64,000 bases of DNA from an uncultured Ruminococcus sp. (GCA_902787145.1 CADAEZ010000001.1:84813-148812); one strand, 5' to 3'. Positions 9,214 through 18,840 are shown, numbered from the stretch's first letter. Made by a program: numbers and translations. Notes: generated by a model not told the origin, from the sequence alone.

Positions 9214-9218
9214 TCGTT
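9198..9218. promoter_or_regulatory. Palindromic operator candidate over the -35 box
   Basis: Arms AACGAT and ATCGTT flank a GCAAATGCA core at 9198-9218, overlapping the -35 element of the Fn3 gene promoter. This is what a repressor site would look like, but no binding protein can be named. Confidence 0.4.
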
Positions 9219-9259
9219 ATTTTGCACAATTAAGCGAATAATCGAACTTTTGGCAATGG

Positions 9260-10105
9260 TTATGTTGCCTTGGTTCTGATTTTATTGTGTAAAATTATTA
9301 ACGCGGCGTAAAAAATGAACAAAACGCCGGATACAATCATCACGTCTACAAGCAGGGAGTTTAAGCAGGTTGTGTACATATCGTTAAGAGACCGCGAGAT
9401 AATTGTCAGCTTATTAAGAGCTCCGCTTATATATACAGACAAAGGAATAATCAGAGTCAAAAGCGCGGACGCGCCCACCGAATAAGCTATATATCTAATT
9501 GACTTGTGCTTCCATTGGTTTGTAAAAATAAATACAAGACAAGCCGCAACAGCTATGATACAGCATACAACAAGCGCGACGGTGAGTCGCAGCGAGTATT
9601 TGGCTATAATATTCTGGATAGCGTCGAAATACTTTAGCTCAATGTTTTTGGTGTAAATCTTGGTGGCTTCGTTGATAAAATAGTTGACATTGCTCTGTGA
9701 ATAATCCTTGCTCGACATATGCTTGGACTGTATATAGGTGTCGAGCGCGGCGCGCAGGCTTTCGTTAAAATGTCTTGGATTAACCTTGAGCTTTTCGCCT
9801 GAGTAGAACTTGTTTATATAATCCTGAACGTCCTCGCGAACGAACACCTCGTCTATAAAGCCCTCAAAAAAGCTTTTGTCAAGTCCGCTGGCGTCGCCGA
9901 GGTTTATAAGGTCGTCGGTGATTTCGTCGCAAAGGTCGGTGTAGTAGTTTGAGTTGTTTAGCGTATCGCTCAAAAAGCCCTTGTTGAGCACTGTAAAACG
10001 CAGTATCGCGCAGATTGAGCCCAATGTAATACAAAGTCCGAGTACAAACGCAAGGATGCCGTAAAGGATCTTTTTAACTTTTTCATTAGATAAGAATTTC
10101 TTCAT
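9260..10105 (-). CDS. Membrane protein of the sortase locus, function unknown
   Basis: 281 residues. Hydrophobic segments lie near residues 14-36, 170-195, 207-230 and 252-275. The first is followed by an outside-facing region of about 130 residues rich in charged and polar positions (SNYYTDLCDEITDDL, DYINKFYSGEKLKV). AAGGAGG precedes the ATG, and the gene begins 11 bp after the sortase stop, so it is the third gene of the operon. I recognise no family. It might help present substrate to the sortase, but that is only inference from position. Confidence 0.65.
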   Translation of the reverse strand: MKKFLSNEKVKKILYGILAFVLGLCITLGSICAILRFTVLNKGFLSDTLNNSNYYTDLCDEITDDLINLGDASGLDKSFFEGFIDEVFVREDVQDYINKFYSGEKLKVNPRHFNESLRAALDTYIQSKHMSSKDYSQSNVNYFINEATKIYTKNIELKYFDAIQNIIAKYSLRLTVALVVCCIIAVAACLVFIFTNQWKHKSIRYIAYSVGASALLTLIIPLSVYISGALNKLTIISRSLNDMYTTCLNSLLVDVMIVSGVLFIFYAALIILHNKIRTKAT

Positions 10106-10116
10106 AAAGCGCCTCC

Positions 10117-10788
10117 TTACTCATATAGGCCCGTGATTGTCGGACCGGAGGTTTTTTCGGCGTAAACAAAGAATCTTTTGTTTGTCAGACCGATGCTGTC
10201 AAAAGGATAGCAGGTGTAGAGGATGAGGTTTTCTTTTTTAGAGTTGAGGTCATAGGCAGATTTATCCTCATCTGTAGTAAGCTTGGTGCCGGTAACGGTG
10301 TATTTGTAGTTGCCGTAGCTGGTGCTGATTTTTACAACATCACCTTTGCTTACATTTTTAAGGCCGTTAAAGAAAGTATTGTTGTGACCCGCAACAAGAA
10401 TAGTGCGGCCGTAGCCGGGGATGAAGCTTCCGGCGTAAATGCCTACTCCGTTCCTGAGAGGAACCTTGCCGTCGCCGAAAAACAGCTTTGCGTCAACGTT
10501 GGTTCCGCTTACGCTTAGTTCGCCGAACTGCTTGCCGATACCGGGAAATTCAACGTCCTCGGCGCTGACAGTTTCGGAGTCCTTGTCGGTAGGAACAAAA
10601 ATATTGTCGTATGCCTTTGAATAATCGACCTGCTTGTCAGACATAAACATACCGGCGACAGACACCGCGTTTCCGATAAAAGGAGCAGATACCGCGAGCA
10701 AACTCAAAAGCATTAGGACGCATAACAGTAACGGATAAAGAGTAAATTTTTTAATTGTTTTCAGAGATTTACTTTTTAACTTTTTCAT
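10117..10788 (-). CDS. Sortase, class D-like
   Basis: 223 residues, with an N-terminal membrane anchor (about 15-40) and an extracytoplasmic catalytic domain. The sortase triad is visible: His135 in AGHNN, Cys193 in LYTCYP, and Arg205 in NKRFF. The spacing and the TCYP motif resemble class D housekeeping or locus-specific enzymes. It would cut a sorting motif between Thr and Gly or Ala and attach the protein to peptidoglycan. Its start lies 7 bp after the stop of the upstream gene, whose product is the most likely substrate. Confidence 0.88.
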   Translation of the reverse strand: MKKLKSKSLKTIKKFTLYPLLLCVLMLLSLLAVSAPFIGNAVSVAGMFMSDKQVDYSKAYDNIFVPTDKDSETVSAEDVEFPGIGKQFGELSVSGTNVDAKLFFGDGKVPLRNGVGIYAGSFIPGYGRTILVAGHNNTFFNGLKNVSKGDVVKISTSYGNYKYTVTGTKLTTDEDKSAYDLNSKKENLILYTCYPFDSIGLTNKRFFVYAEKTSGPTITGLYE

Positions 10789-10795
10789 ACGACAA

Positions 10796-11344
10796 TCAAA
10801 GCCTTTTTCCTTTTATTAAGCCCACGGAGCTAAGAACGAATACTCCGATTAAAACAGAAATCAAAACGAGTGGAATAATATATGCTTCGGCTCCGGTTGC
10901 TTTAATTATGTTGCCGGATTCGTCCATAACGGTGTCGCCGCTTTTTGAGATAATTTTAGCTTCGTTTGTGTCCGAGCCTACCGCTGCCGACATTTTAAGA
11001 ACTCCCGCGGCGGCGCTGGCGTAGTTGAGCAACTTTTGCTTCTGAGCGGCGGAAAGCTCGTTTATGCTCGCTTTGCCGGTTCCTTCAAGAAAAGCTCGGC
11101 CCTCGCCGATAATACCGTTGATACGGGACGCCTGGTCGCTTGTCATATCGATTGTGTTAAAATATGTTTCCGCCTGGTTTATATAGGACGCGGGAACATA
11201 GACGCTGTTTCCTTTCATATTAGCAGGAGCGCGCATATTTGAAAGCACGCTTTGTTCCGATGAGTTGAGTCCGGCGGCAAAAACCGAAATTGAGGAAACA
11301 GAAATAATAATCAGCGCCGAAATTATCGTCAATAGTTTTTTCAT
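10796..11344 (-). CDS. Small secreted membrane-anchored protein, candidate sortase substrate
   Basis: 182 residues. A signal peptide (1-23, SVFA-A) is followed by a helical, Ala/Ser-rich region of about 125 residues, then IKATG at 147-151, a hydrophobic segment (about 155-176) and a short basic tail (KGKRL). This order of motif, hydrophobic span and positive tail is that of a cell-wall sorting signal, but the motif is not LPXTG. First gene of the three-gene minus-strand sortase operon. I recognise no family for the helical part. Confidence 0.65.
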   Translation of the reverse strand: MKKLLTIISALIIISVSSISVFAAGLNSSEQSVLSNMRAPANMKGNSVYVPASYINQAETYFNTIDMTSDQASRINGIIGEGRAFLEGTGKASINELSAAQKQKLLNYASAAAGVLKMSAAVGSDTNEAKIISKSGDTVMDESGNIIKATGAEAYIIPLVLISVLIGVFVLSSVGLIKGKRL

Positions 11345-11544
11345 AATTAATCACCTTTTTCTGTTCTGAAATAAAGATATATATGCAAAATTTAAATAAT
11401 TACACTATACTGCAAATTAAAATTTTAACACAACCGGGTGTAAAAGTAAAGAGGCAATAAATTGAAAAGTAGCTTAATTTAGCTATATATAATGGGATAT
11501 TTTAGGGCAAAAAGGAGAAAAAAATAGGTAAGGGTATTATTATA

Positions 11545-11573
11545 TTGCAATTGAATAGTATTTAGTGTAAAAT
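11545..11573 (+). promoter_or_regulatory. Promoter of the polysaccharide operon
   Basis: TTGCAA (11545-11550), a 17-nt spacer and TAAAAT (11568-11573), about 40 bp ahead of the first gene. The 11345-11613 gap is AT-rich and also holds the start region of the divergent sortase operon. Confidence 0.55.
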
Positions 11574-11613
11574 ACAGAATGAATTTTTATGTGCAAAAAA
11601 AAGAGGTGCCATA

Positions 11614-12375
11614 ATGAATAAAAACAAGAAAGAAAAAAACGAAGTATACGAGATTTCACTCAAGGATATTTTTAAGACGTTTAAGCGGGGACTTTGGCTG
11701 ATGATAGCCTGCGCGATAGTGTTCGGCGGAATGGCTTTCGGGTATTCCAGTCTGTTTATTCCAAAGACCTATACCTCGACGGTTAAGCTTTATGTAAAAA
11801 CTCTGAATGTTGACGGAGGATATCAGGCGCTCAGCGCGTACAACCTCGCGTCGAACAAGGTTAATACTTATATAGAAATGCTTGACTCAAACAACTTCCG
11901 CGAGAAGCTTTCGGACAATCTCGACAACAAGTATACAGCGCTTCAGCTCGGAAGGATAGTGTCTTTCTCCCGTAACGAAGATGAAAATACAGAGGTTTTT
12001 CTGGCTACAATCAGAGCTGATTCTCCGACAGAGGCCAAGATTATAGCAGACAGCGTTGCCGACGTTGCTCCGGGAATTATGTCGGGACTTGACGACGATA
12101 CGGAGCTTAAGATTGTTGATAACGCGACTATCCCGACAAAACCGTCGTCTCCAAATGTATTGAAAAACACAATGATTGCGTTTGCCGGCGGATTTATACT
12201 TGCGCTCATAATCGTATTTGTAAAAGAAGCGCTCGACAATAAGATCAAGTACAACTCGGAGGAGACCGAGCTTCTCGGTATTCCTATTCTTTCGGCTATT
12301 CCTGATTTTAACGGCGAAAGAATCCTTCTTAATGTTACACAGGCGGCCGGCAATACCACAGAAAGCGAGGCGTAA
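11614..12375 (+). CDS. Polysaccharide chain-length regulator (Wzz/CpsC/YveK-like)
   Basis: 253 residues with two membrane segments (about 27-48 and 186-208) that flank an extracellular domain (YTSTVKLYVKTLN, EMLDSNNFREKLS). This is the Gram-positive polysaccharide co-polymerase layout. It partners the tyrosine kinase encoded next, activating it through its cytosolic end and setting the chain length of the polymer made by Wzy. GAGGTG precedes ATG 11614. First gene of a long same-strand operon. Confidence 0.9.
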   Translation: MNKNKKEKNEVYEISLKDIFKTFKRGLWLMIACAIVFGGMAFGYSSLFIPKTYTSTVKLYVKTLNVDGGYQALSAYNLASNKVNTYIEMLDSNNFREKLSDNLDNKYTALQLGRIVSFSRNEDENTEVFLATIRADSPTEAKIIADSVADVAPGIMSGLDDDTELKIVDNATIPTKPSSPNVLKNTMIAFAGGFILALIIVFVKEALDNKIKYNSEETELLGIPILSAIPDFNGERILLNVTQAAGNTTESEA

Positions 12376-12377
12376 TT

Positions 12378-13124
12378 ATGGCTAGGGAAATTAAAAGTAA
12401 AAAGAAAAACAACAATAATAACAAAAGCAACGAAACCCTTATGTTCCAGGTTACGGAATCATATAAAAAAGCCAGAACAAATCTCGTTTATTCCATAATT
12501 AAAAAGGGATGCAAAAAGATTATCATAACAAGCCCGTTTAAGAGCGAGGGAAAAACCACCACTACAATTAACGTGGCAATCGCGCTTTCTCAGCAGGTAG
12601 ATACAAAGGTAATGGTAATCGACTGTGACCTCAGAAGACCTACTGTACATTCGACTATGAACCTCAACTCCGAAAAAGGACTCGCAAACTTTCTTAACGA
12701 CGAGTGCGAGCTTGGCGAGATTATTACTCATTCCGAAAGCGAGAACCTTGACTTTATCACCTTTGGCGCTATTCCGCCGAACCCGTCCGAGCTTTTGTCC
12801 AGCGATAATATGACGGATATGGTGAGAAGGCTGGAGATGGTATACGATTATATTATTTTCGATACTCCTCCTATTAATATGGTTGTTGATATGGTTCCTC
12901 TTATCGGTCTTTCCGACGGTATCGTTATGGTTGTAAGACATAATAACACAACTTATCCCGAACTGAACAGAGCGGTCGAAACAATAAACCGAAACCAGGG
13001 CAAGATTCTCGGAATTATTATCAACGAGATTCCGACGCTTGAAACCGCCAAGGGAGGATATTACCTCTATCGCAGACGCCGCAGAGGAGGCGGATACTCA
13101 AGCTACGAGTCCAACGTGTATTAA
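12378..13124 (+). CDS. Polysaccharide tyrosine autokinase (CpsD/CapB-like)
   Basis: 248 residues. Walker A SEGKTTTT, Walker A' VMVIDCDLRRP and Walker B YIIFDTPP identify a bacterial tyrosine kinase of the ParA/MinD fold. The C-terminus is a tyrosine cluster (YYLYRRRRRGGGYSSYESNVY split between Arg and Gly runs) that would be autophosphorylated. It starts 2 bp after the chain-length gene. No CpsB/YwqE-type phosphatase was found in the operon, so the opposing enzyme must be elsewhere. Confidence 0.92.
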   Translation: MAREIKSKKKNNNNNKSNETLMFQVTESYKKARTNLVYSIIKKGCKKIIITSPFKSEGKTTTTINVAIALSQQVDTKVMVIDCDLRRPTVHSTMNLNSEKGLANFLNDECELGEIITHSESENLDFITFGAIPPNPSELLSSDNMTDMVRRLEMVYDYIIFDTPPINMVVDMVPLIGLSDGIVMVVRHNNTTYPELNRAVETINRNQGKILGIIINEIPTLETAKGGYYLYRRRRRGGGYSSYESNVY

Positions 13125-13159
13125 TATACTGCTTTTCGGCTGAAAGCAGAGGTGATTGT

Positions 13160-14632
13160 TTGTATCGAAAAGATTTGCAGGGATGGCTCAAGCATTTCGA
13201 TTTTTTGCTGCTTGATATAATATCCCTCAACCTATCTATATATATAGCGTTTATAATACAAAAAACATTTATAAAAGTTGAAGATACGTTTCTTTCTTTC
13301 GCTACGGATGAGACGGCTAAGTTTGTTGTTGTCGCCAATATCGCGGCGGCGGTAACGGCGCTGATGCTGCATACGTACAAGAATATTCTTAAACGAGGCT
13401 ACTATAAAGAGCTTGTCAGTGTTATAAAATTCACGGCCACGGTATTTCTTGCTACGGTGCTGTATATATTCTCTTTCGAAAATGATTCGTCCGACAGGAT
13501 CAAGGTTATACTCTATATTTCGGCGGGAATATTCTTTGTGCTGTCCTATGTTATTAGAGTACTGTACAAAAAAATTGTACTGTATAATCTCAGGAACAAA
13601 GAAGGCAGCTCGCTATTGGTAGTAACCACGAGCGATATAGCCGAAGGCGTGCTTAACACGCTGGAGGAAACAATGCTCGGAGAATTTTCGATAAAAGGGC
13701 TCGTTATTGTTGACAGGGATATGACCGGCAGCGAAATTAACGGTTATCCTGTTTTGGCAAACGAGAAGGACGCGGCAGAGTATGTGTGCAGACAATGGAT
13801 TGACGAGGTTTTTGTCAATGTGCATAACGATGATATGTATCCGTACAAGCTTATCGACGAATTTGAGTCTATGGGTCTGGCCATTCACATCCGACTCGCT
13901 AACCGCGAAAAAATGGAGGAAAAGCACCAGCTCGTTGAGCGGCTCGGCGGCTATACGGTGCTTACAACAACTATCAACTACGCTACGCCGATTCAGCTTT
14001 TTGCAAAAAGGTTGTTCGATATTATCGGCGGATTTGTCGGCAGCGTGGCTACATTGCTGCTGTGCGTTTTTGTCGCTCCGATGATATATATTAAGTCTCC
14101 GGGTCCGATTTTCTTTAAACAGGAGAGAGTCGGCAAAAACGGCAAGAAATTTAAGATTTATAAGTTCCGTACTATGTACCTCGACGCCGAAGAGAGAAAA
14201 AAGGAGCTTATGGAAGAAAACCGCGTCAAGGACGGTATGATGTTCAAGCTCGATTTTGACCCAAGAATCATCGGCAGCAAGAAGCTTGACAACGGAAAAA
14301 TCAAAAAAGGAATCGGCGGCTGGCTGAGGAGTTTGTCAATAGACGAGTTCCCGCAGTTCTTTAACGTGCTCAAAGGCGAGATGAGCCTTGTGGGTACGCG
14401 TCCCCCGACAGTGGATGAATGGGAAAAATATGAGCTTCATCACCGCGCCAGACTCGCTATCAAGCCCGGAGTTACGGGAATGTGGCAGGTTAGCGGAAGA
14501 AGCAAGATTACAGATTTCGAGAAGGTTGTCAGACTCGACACTATGTATATCAGAGAGTGGAGTATTCTTCTTGATATTAAAATCCTTTTCAAGACTGTGT
14601 TTACGGTATTGAAAAGAGAAGGTTCAATGTAA
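13160..14632 (+). CDS. Initiating polyprenyl glycosylphosphotransferase (WbaP/CpsE-like)
   Basis: 490 residues from TTG 13160, supported by GAGGTG at 13149-13154. Four hydrophobic segments occupy the first 140 residues, a Rossmann-like middle region follows, and the C-terminal 210 residues are the bacterial sugar transferase domain (KRLFDIIGGFVGS, FFKQERVGKNGKKFKIYKFRTM, SIDEFPQFFNVLKGEMSLVGTRPP). It transfers a sugar-1-phosphate to undecaprenyl phosphate, the first step of the repeat unit. The sugar cannot be read from the sequence. Confidence 0.93.
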   Translation: MYRKDLQGWLKHFDFLLLDIISLNLSIYIAFIIQKTFIKVEDTFLSFATDETAKFVVVANIAAAVTALMLHTYKNILKRGYYKELVSVIKFTATVFLATVLYIFSFENDSSDRIKVILYISAGIFFVLSYVIRVLYKKIVLYNLRNKEGSSLLVVTTSDIAEGVLNTLEETMLGEFSIKGLVIVDRDMTGSEINGYPVLANEKDAAEYVCRQWIDEVFVNVHNDDMYPYKLIDEFESMGLAIHIRLANREKMEEKHQLVERLGGYTVLTTTINYATPIQLFAKRLFDIIGGFVGSVATLLLCVFVAPMIYIKSPGPIFFKQERVGKNGKKFKIYKFRTMYLDAEERKKELMEENRVKDGMMFKLDFDPRIIGSKKLDNGKIKKGIGGWLRSLSIDEFPQFFNVLKGEMSLVGTRPPTVDEWEKYELHHRARLAIKPGVTGMWQVSGRSKITDFEKVVRLDTMYIREWSILLDIKILFKTVFTVLKREGSM

Positions 14633-14645
14633 GGTTGTGATTTAA

Positions 14646-15884
14646 ATGTCATATAAAATTGCTGTAGCCGGTACAGGCTATGTAGGATTGTCAATCGCGG
14701 TGCTGTTAAGTCAGCATAACGAGGTTAAAGCGGTTGACATTATCCCCGAAAAGGTTGAGTTGATTAACAACAAAAAGTCTCCGATCCAGGATGAGTATAT
14801 AGAGAAATATCTCGAAGAAAAAGAGCTTAACCTCGAAGCTACACTCGACGGCGAAAGCGCGTATAAGGACGCTGATTTCGTTGTTATCGCGGCTCCGACT
14901 AATTATGACAGTCAGAAGAACTTTTTCGACACATCGGCGGTTGAGGCTGTTATCGAGCTTGTTATGAAGGTTAACCCGAACGCGATTATGGTTATTAAAT
15001 CCACAATCCCGGTTGGCTATACCGAGCATATAAGGAATAAAACCGGCAGCAAAAATATAATCTTCAGCCCTGAGTTCCTCAGAGAGAGCAAGGCTCTCTA
15101 TGACAATCTTTATCCGAGCCGTATTATTGTCGGCACCGATATGGACGACGAGAGACTGGTTGACGCCGCGCGAGTTTTTGCGGATTTGCTCCGTGAAGGC
15201 GCCGTCAAAGAGGATATCGACACTCTGTTTATGGGCTATACCGAGGCGGAGGCGGTTAAGCTTTTTGCCAATACATACCTTGCTCTCAGAGTTTCGTATT
15301 TTAACGAGCTTGATACCTACGCGGAGATGAAGGGGCTCGACACCCAAAAGATTATTGAGGGCGTATGCCTTGATCCCCGTATCGGCTCTCACTACAACAA
15401 CCCGTCCTTTGGTTACGGCGGATACTGCCTGCCGAAGGATACAAAACAGCTTTTAGCGAATTACAAGGACGTACCTCAGAATATGATGTCCGCTATCGTA
15501 GAAAGCAATCGTACCAGAAAAGACTTTATCGCGGACAGAGTGCTCGAGAAGGCGGGTTATTATTCGGCCAACAGCGTATGGAACGCCGCCAAGGAGCGTC
15601 CGATTACTATAGGAGTGTACCGCCTGACGATGAAGAGCAACTCGGACAACTTCCGCCAGAGCTCGATTCAGGGCGTTATGAAACGACTCAAGGCCAAGGG
15701 AGCTACGGTTATCGTATATGAGCCGACGCTGGAGGACGGAGTGACATTCTTCGGATCTCTTGTAGTCAACGGACTGGAGAGGTTCAAATCCGCCTGCGAC
15801 GCGATTATCGCAAACCGCTACGACAGCTGCCTTGACGATGTAGCCGATAAGGTTTATACAAGAGATATATTTAAAAGAGACTAA
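14646..15884 (+). CDS. ugd: UDP-glucose 6-dehydrogenase family
   Basis: 412 residues. The N-terminal Rossmann motif [13 protein letters not shown], the [14 protein letters not shown] stretch, [11 protein letters not shown] and the catalytic-cysteine motif YGGYCLPKD (Cys261) are all intact. The NAD-dependent double oxidation makes UDP-glucuronate from UDP-glucose; the family also includes ManNAc dehydrogenases, but length and motifs favour UDP-glucose. The product would be epimerised by the enzyme encoded at 31152, giving the polymer acidic sugars. Confidence 0.9.
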   Translation: MSYKIAVAGTGYVGLSIAVLLSQHNEVKAVDIIPEKVELINNKKSPIQDEYIEKYLEEKELNLEATLDGESAYKDADFVVIAAPTNYDSQKNFFDTSAVEAVIELVMKVNPNAIMVIKSTIPVGYTEHIRNKTGSKNIIFSPEFLRESKALYDNLYPSRIIVGTDMDDERLVDAARVFADLLREGAVKEDIDTLFMGYTEAEAVKLFANTYLALRVSYFNELDTYAEMKGLDTQKIIEGVCLDPRIGSHYNNPSFGYGGYCLPKDTKQLLANYKDVPQNMMSAIVESNRTRKDFIADRVLEKAGYYSANSVWNAAKERPITIGVYRLTMKSNSDNFRQSSIQGVMKRLKAKGATVIVYEPTLEDGVTFFGSLVVNGLERFKSACDAIIANRYDSCLDDVADKVYTRDIFKRD

Positions 15885-15885
15885 G

Positions 15886-16356
15886 ATGAGCAGGAAGAAT
15901 AAAAAAGTTTGCTTTGCCGCTTCTTCGGGAGGCCACTACGAGCAGCTGCTTATGCTCAGGCCTCTTATGGACAAGTATCAGAGCTTTGTTGTTACAGAAA
16001 AAACATTATATAACGCAGAGGTAAAAGGTCATAAGACGTATTTTATGCTTCAGGTTAACCGCAAAGAAAAGCTTTTTATTTTCGCGATGATTATAAACGC
16101 GTTCAGATCGCTTTTTGTATTTCTTAAAGAACGCCCCGATGTAGTTATAACAACGGGCGTTCTCGCTATGATACCGATTTGTCTTTTGGCTAAGGTTTTC
16201 CGCAGGAAGCTTATATATATAGAAAGCTTCGCGAAAATCACTTCTCCTACCGAAACGGGAAAATTCCTATATAAGTACGCCGACAGGTTCTATGTTCAGT
16301 GGGAAAGCATGAAGGAGTTCTATCCCGACGCGATTTGCCTCGGCGGTATTTATTGA
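15886..16356 (+). CDS. Alg14-like glycosyltransferase membrane subunit (PssD/CpsF-type)
   Basis: 156 residues. The opening CFAASSGGHYEQL is the Alg14 motif, and there is a hydrophobic stretch near 85-105. In this family the protein recruits the catalytic Alg13-like partner, encoded 10 bp downstream, to the membrane and together they add the second sugar to the lipid carrier. The split pair is typical of Gram-positive capsule loci. Starts one base after the ugd stop. Confidence 0.9.
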   Translation: MSRKNKKVCFAASSGGHYEQLLMLRPLMDKYQSFVVTEKTLYNAEVKGHKTYFMLQVNRKEKLFIFAMIINAFRSLFVFLKERPDVVITTGVLAMIPICLLAKVFRRKLIYIESFAKITSPTETGKFLYKYADRFYVQWESMKEFYPDAICLGGIY

Positions 16357-16366
16357 TGGTGAGATT

Positions 16367-16846
16367 ATGATTTTTATTACGCTTGGATCTCAGAAATTCC
16401 AGTTTAACAGGCTTCTTAAGGCCGTGGACGAGCTGGTCGCGGACAAAAAGACAGACGAAGAGGTGTTCGCTCAGACAGGCTACAGCGACTATGAGCCGAA
16501 GAACTATCCGTTTAAACCGTTTTTAGACCGCGATGAGTTTGCCGAATATACGTCAAAATGCGATGTGTTTATCACTCACGGCGGCACCGGAGCGATTATC
16601 GGCGCGGTAAAAAAAGAGAAGAAGGTTATCGCCGTCGCGAGACTTGCTAAATACGGCGAACACGTCGACGACCACCAGCTTCAGCTTTTGGAGCAGTTCA
16701 GGGAGCTTGGACTGATTTTCGCCTGTGACGACTGCTCTCAGCTTGAGGAAGCGCTGGAATATGTAAAAACTCACGAGTTCAAAAAATACGAGAGTAATAC
16801 CGATACGATAATCGAAAGTATAGACGAGTTTATCACGGGAATATAA
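16367..16846 (+). CDS. Alg13-like glycosyltransferase catalytic subunit (PssE/CpsG-type)
   Basis: 159 residues of GT-B C-terminal fold. MIFITLGSQKFQFNRLL at the start and ITHGGTGAIIGAVKKEKKVIAVAR near residues 65-90 form the UDP-sugar binding site. It works with the Alg14-like subunit immediately upstream. The donor sugar is unknown. Confidence 0.9.
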   Translation: MIFITLGSQKFQFNRLLKAVDELVADKKTDEEVFAQTGYSDYEPKNYPFKPFLDRDEFAEYTSKCDVFITHGGTGAIIGAVKKEKKVIAVARLAKYGEHVDDHQLQLLEQFRELGLIFACDDCSQLEEALEYVKTHEFKKYESNTDTIIESIDEFITGI

Positions 16847-16855
16847 GGAGAATGT

Positions 16856-17737
16856 ATGGATAATATTACGAAAAGTATTATACTGACACCTTTTAATATT
16901 TTGTACAAAATCAGTCCGAAGCTTACGCTAAAAACTCTTTTCAGGCTGAAGCTCGGATATAAGCTTGACTTAAAAGACCCTAAAACCTACAACGAAAAGC
17001 TTCAGTGGATAAAGCTGTATGACAAGAATCCGCTTATGCCGAAATGTTGTGATAAATACGCGGTAAGAGAGTATGTCGAGAGCAAAGGCTGCGGCGAGAT
17101 ACTCAACAATCTTATTTGGGAGGGCTTTAATCCGGAGGATATCCCGTTCGACAAGCTCCCGAAAAAATGCGTAATCAAGGTAACGCACGGCTCTACGTTC
17201 AACATAATCTGTGAGGACACCTCCAAGCTTGACAGAGAAGAGGTTGTCGCTAAGTGTAAAAAATGGCTTAAGGAAAAATTCCTGGCCTGTTACGGAGAGT
17301 GGTTCTACGGCGTTGAACGTCCGAGAGTAATCGTCGAGGATTTTATTGAATCCGATGACGACGAGCCGCTCAAGGATTATAAAATATTCTGCTTTAACGG
17401 CAAGCCGGGATTTATTTGTGTGGATTCGGACAGATTCACTTCTCATAAAAGAGACTTCTATACCTGTGACTGGGAGCTTATGGACGGATACGCCGTAAGC
17501 TACGGCAAATCGGGAAAAACAGTTCCGAAGCCTGAGTGTCTCGACAAACTGTTTGAATACGCCAAGAAGCTTTCCGAGGATTTTCTCCATGTTCGCGTTG
17601 ATTTTTATATCGCCGGCGGAAAGATTTATTTCGGAGAGCTGACGTTTACCAACGGCGCCGGATTCGACAAAATGGAGCCTAAAGAATTTATTTATAAAAC
17701 GGGAGCTATGCTCGAATTACCTATCGGCAAAGAATAA
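16856..17737 (+). CDS. TupA-like ATP-grasp protein, copy 1
   Basis: 293 residues. The pattern PKTYNEKLQWIKLY, KCVIKVTHGS, VIVEDFIE, DYKIFCFNGKPGFI and HVRVDFY...KIYFGELTF matches the TupA-like ATP-grasp family found in polysaccharide loci. TupA itself joins glutamate and glucuronate in teichuronopeptide, so the family may attach an acidic or amino compound to a sugar. The exact substrate here is not known. A second member of the same family is encoded at 24104, with similar motifs but clearly different sequence. Confidence 0.85.
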   Translation: MDNITKSIILTPFNILYKISPKLTLKTLFRLKLGYKLDLKDPKTYNEKLQWIKLYDKNPLMPKCCDKYAVREYVESKGCGEILNNLIWEGFNPEDIPFDKLPKKCVIKVTHGSTFNIICEDTSKLDREEVVAKCKKWLKEKFLACYGEWFYGVERPRVIVEDFIESDDDEPLKDYKIFCFNGKPGFICVDSDRFTSHKRDFYTCDWELMDGYAVSYGKSGKTVPKPECLDKLFEYAKKLSEDFLHVRVDFYIAGGKIYFGELTFTNGAGFDKMEPKEFIYKTGAMLELPIGKE

Positions 17738-17754
17738 CGCGCTGCGGGGTTAAA

Positions 17755-18840
17755 ATGAAAGTTTTAATACTGAACACCATTATTTTTAACAACAACGGTA
17801 TGGCGTTTGTAATCAAGGATTACTACGACGCTATGGATAAGACAGACCTCGACATTGATTTTGTGACAACCAAGGAACCCTCCGATGAATTCAAAGAATG
17901 GTTTAAGCAGAACAACGCGAGATATTATGTTATAAAAAAATCCAATCCGCTTAAATATGTTATGGAGCTTAGAAAGCTCGCCAAAAGAGAAAAATACGAC
18001 CTGGTACACATCCACGGCAACAGCGCTAATATGGCGTTTGAGCTGTTGGGATGCAAGCTCGGCGGAATTAAGCGCAGACTTACGCACGTACACAACACAA
18101 CTACCGACCATCCGGTGATGCACAGGCTTTTGTATCCTTTGTTTTCCGCGCTGTATACCGACGCCTTAGCCTGTGGTCAGGACGCGGGCAAGTGGCTTTA
18201 TAGGGGCAAGCCCTTTGTTGAACTGAAAAACGGACGCGACGTAAATAAATACGCTTATAACGCCGACAAGGCTGCCGAGGTTCGGGCTGAGCTCGGACTG
18301 GCAGATAAAACTGTGATAGGTCATATAGGCGGTTTTCACAGACAGAAGAATCACGATTTCCTGATAGACATATGTAAGTCGGTCAGCGATATGAGGCCGG
18401 AAACCGCGTTCCTGTTGCTCGGAGACGGGGTTCTCAGGAGCGAAGTTGAGCAAAAGGCAAAGACGCTCGGAGTTTACGATAAAATAATCTTTACCGGCCC
18501 CGTCAGCAATACAGAGGATTATATCCAGGCTATGGACGCTGCGGTTTTGCCGTCGCTGTTCGAGGGACTCCCGCTTGTGGCTATTGAGTGGCAGATTAAC
18601 GGAGTTCCGTGCCTTTTTGCGGATACTATTACTCCGCAGTCCAACCTGACAGGGCTGATAGATTTTATGTCGCTTGACGAAGGATCCGAAAAATGGGCGG
18701 AAAAGCTGCTTGCAATAGCTGACAACTCCGATAAAGCCGCGAATGCCGCAATGGCTGTTCCGATAATTCGGGAAGCCGGATTTGATATTAATACGGAAGC
18801 GCGAAAGCTGAGAGATATTTATTTTGAGAGGTCTTTATGA
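17755..18840 (+). CDS. Family 4 glycosyltransferase (GT-B)
   Basis: 361 residues. LVHIHGNSANMAFE in the N-terminal half and IGHIGGFHRQKNHDFLID plus PSLFEGLPLVAIEWQINGVPCL in the C-terminal half give the GT4 profile, including the E-x7-E type donor site. It resembles EpsF-like enzymes of Bacillus exopolysaccharide. Cytosolic, acting on the lipid-linked repeat unit. Its stop overlaps the next start by four bases. Confidence 0.88.
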   Translation: MKVLILNTIIFNNNGMAFVIKDYYDAMDKTDLDIDFVTTKEPSDEFKEWFKQNNARYYVIKKSNPLKYVMELRKLAKREKYDLVHIHGNSANMAFELLGCKLGGIKRRLTHVHNTTTDHPVMHRLLYPLFSALYTDALACGQDAGKWLYRGKPFVELKNGRDVNKYAYNADKAAEVRAELGLADKTVIGHIGGFHRQKNHDFLIDICKSVSDMRPETAFLLLGDGVLRSEVEQKAKTLGVYDKIIFTGPVSNTEDYIQAMDAAVLPSLFEGLPLVAIEWQINGVPCLFADTITPQSNLTGLIDFMSLDEGSEKWAEKLLAIADNSDKAANAAMAVPIIREAGFDINTEARKLRDIYFERSL

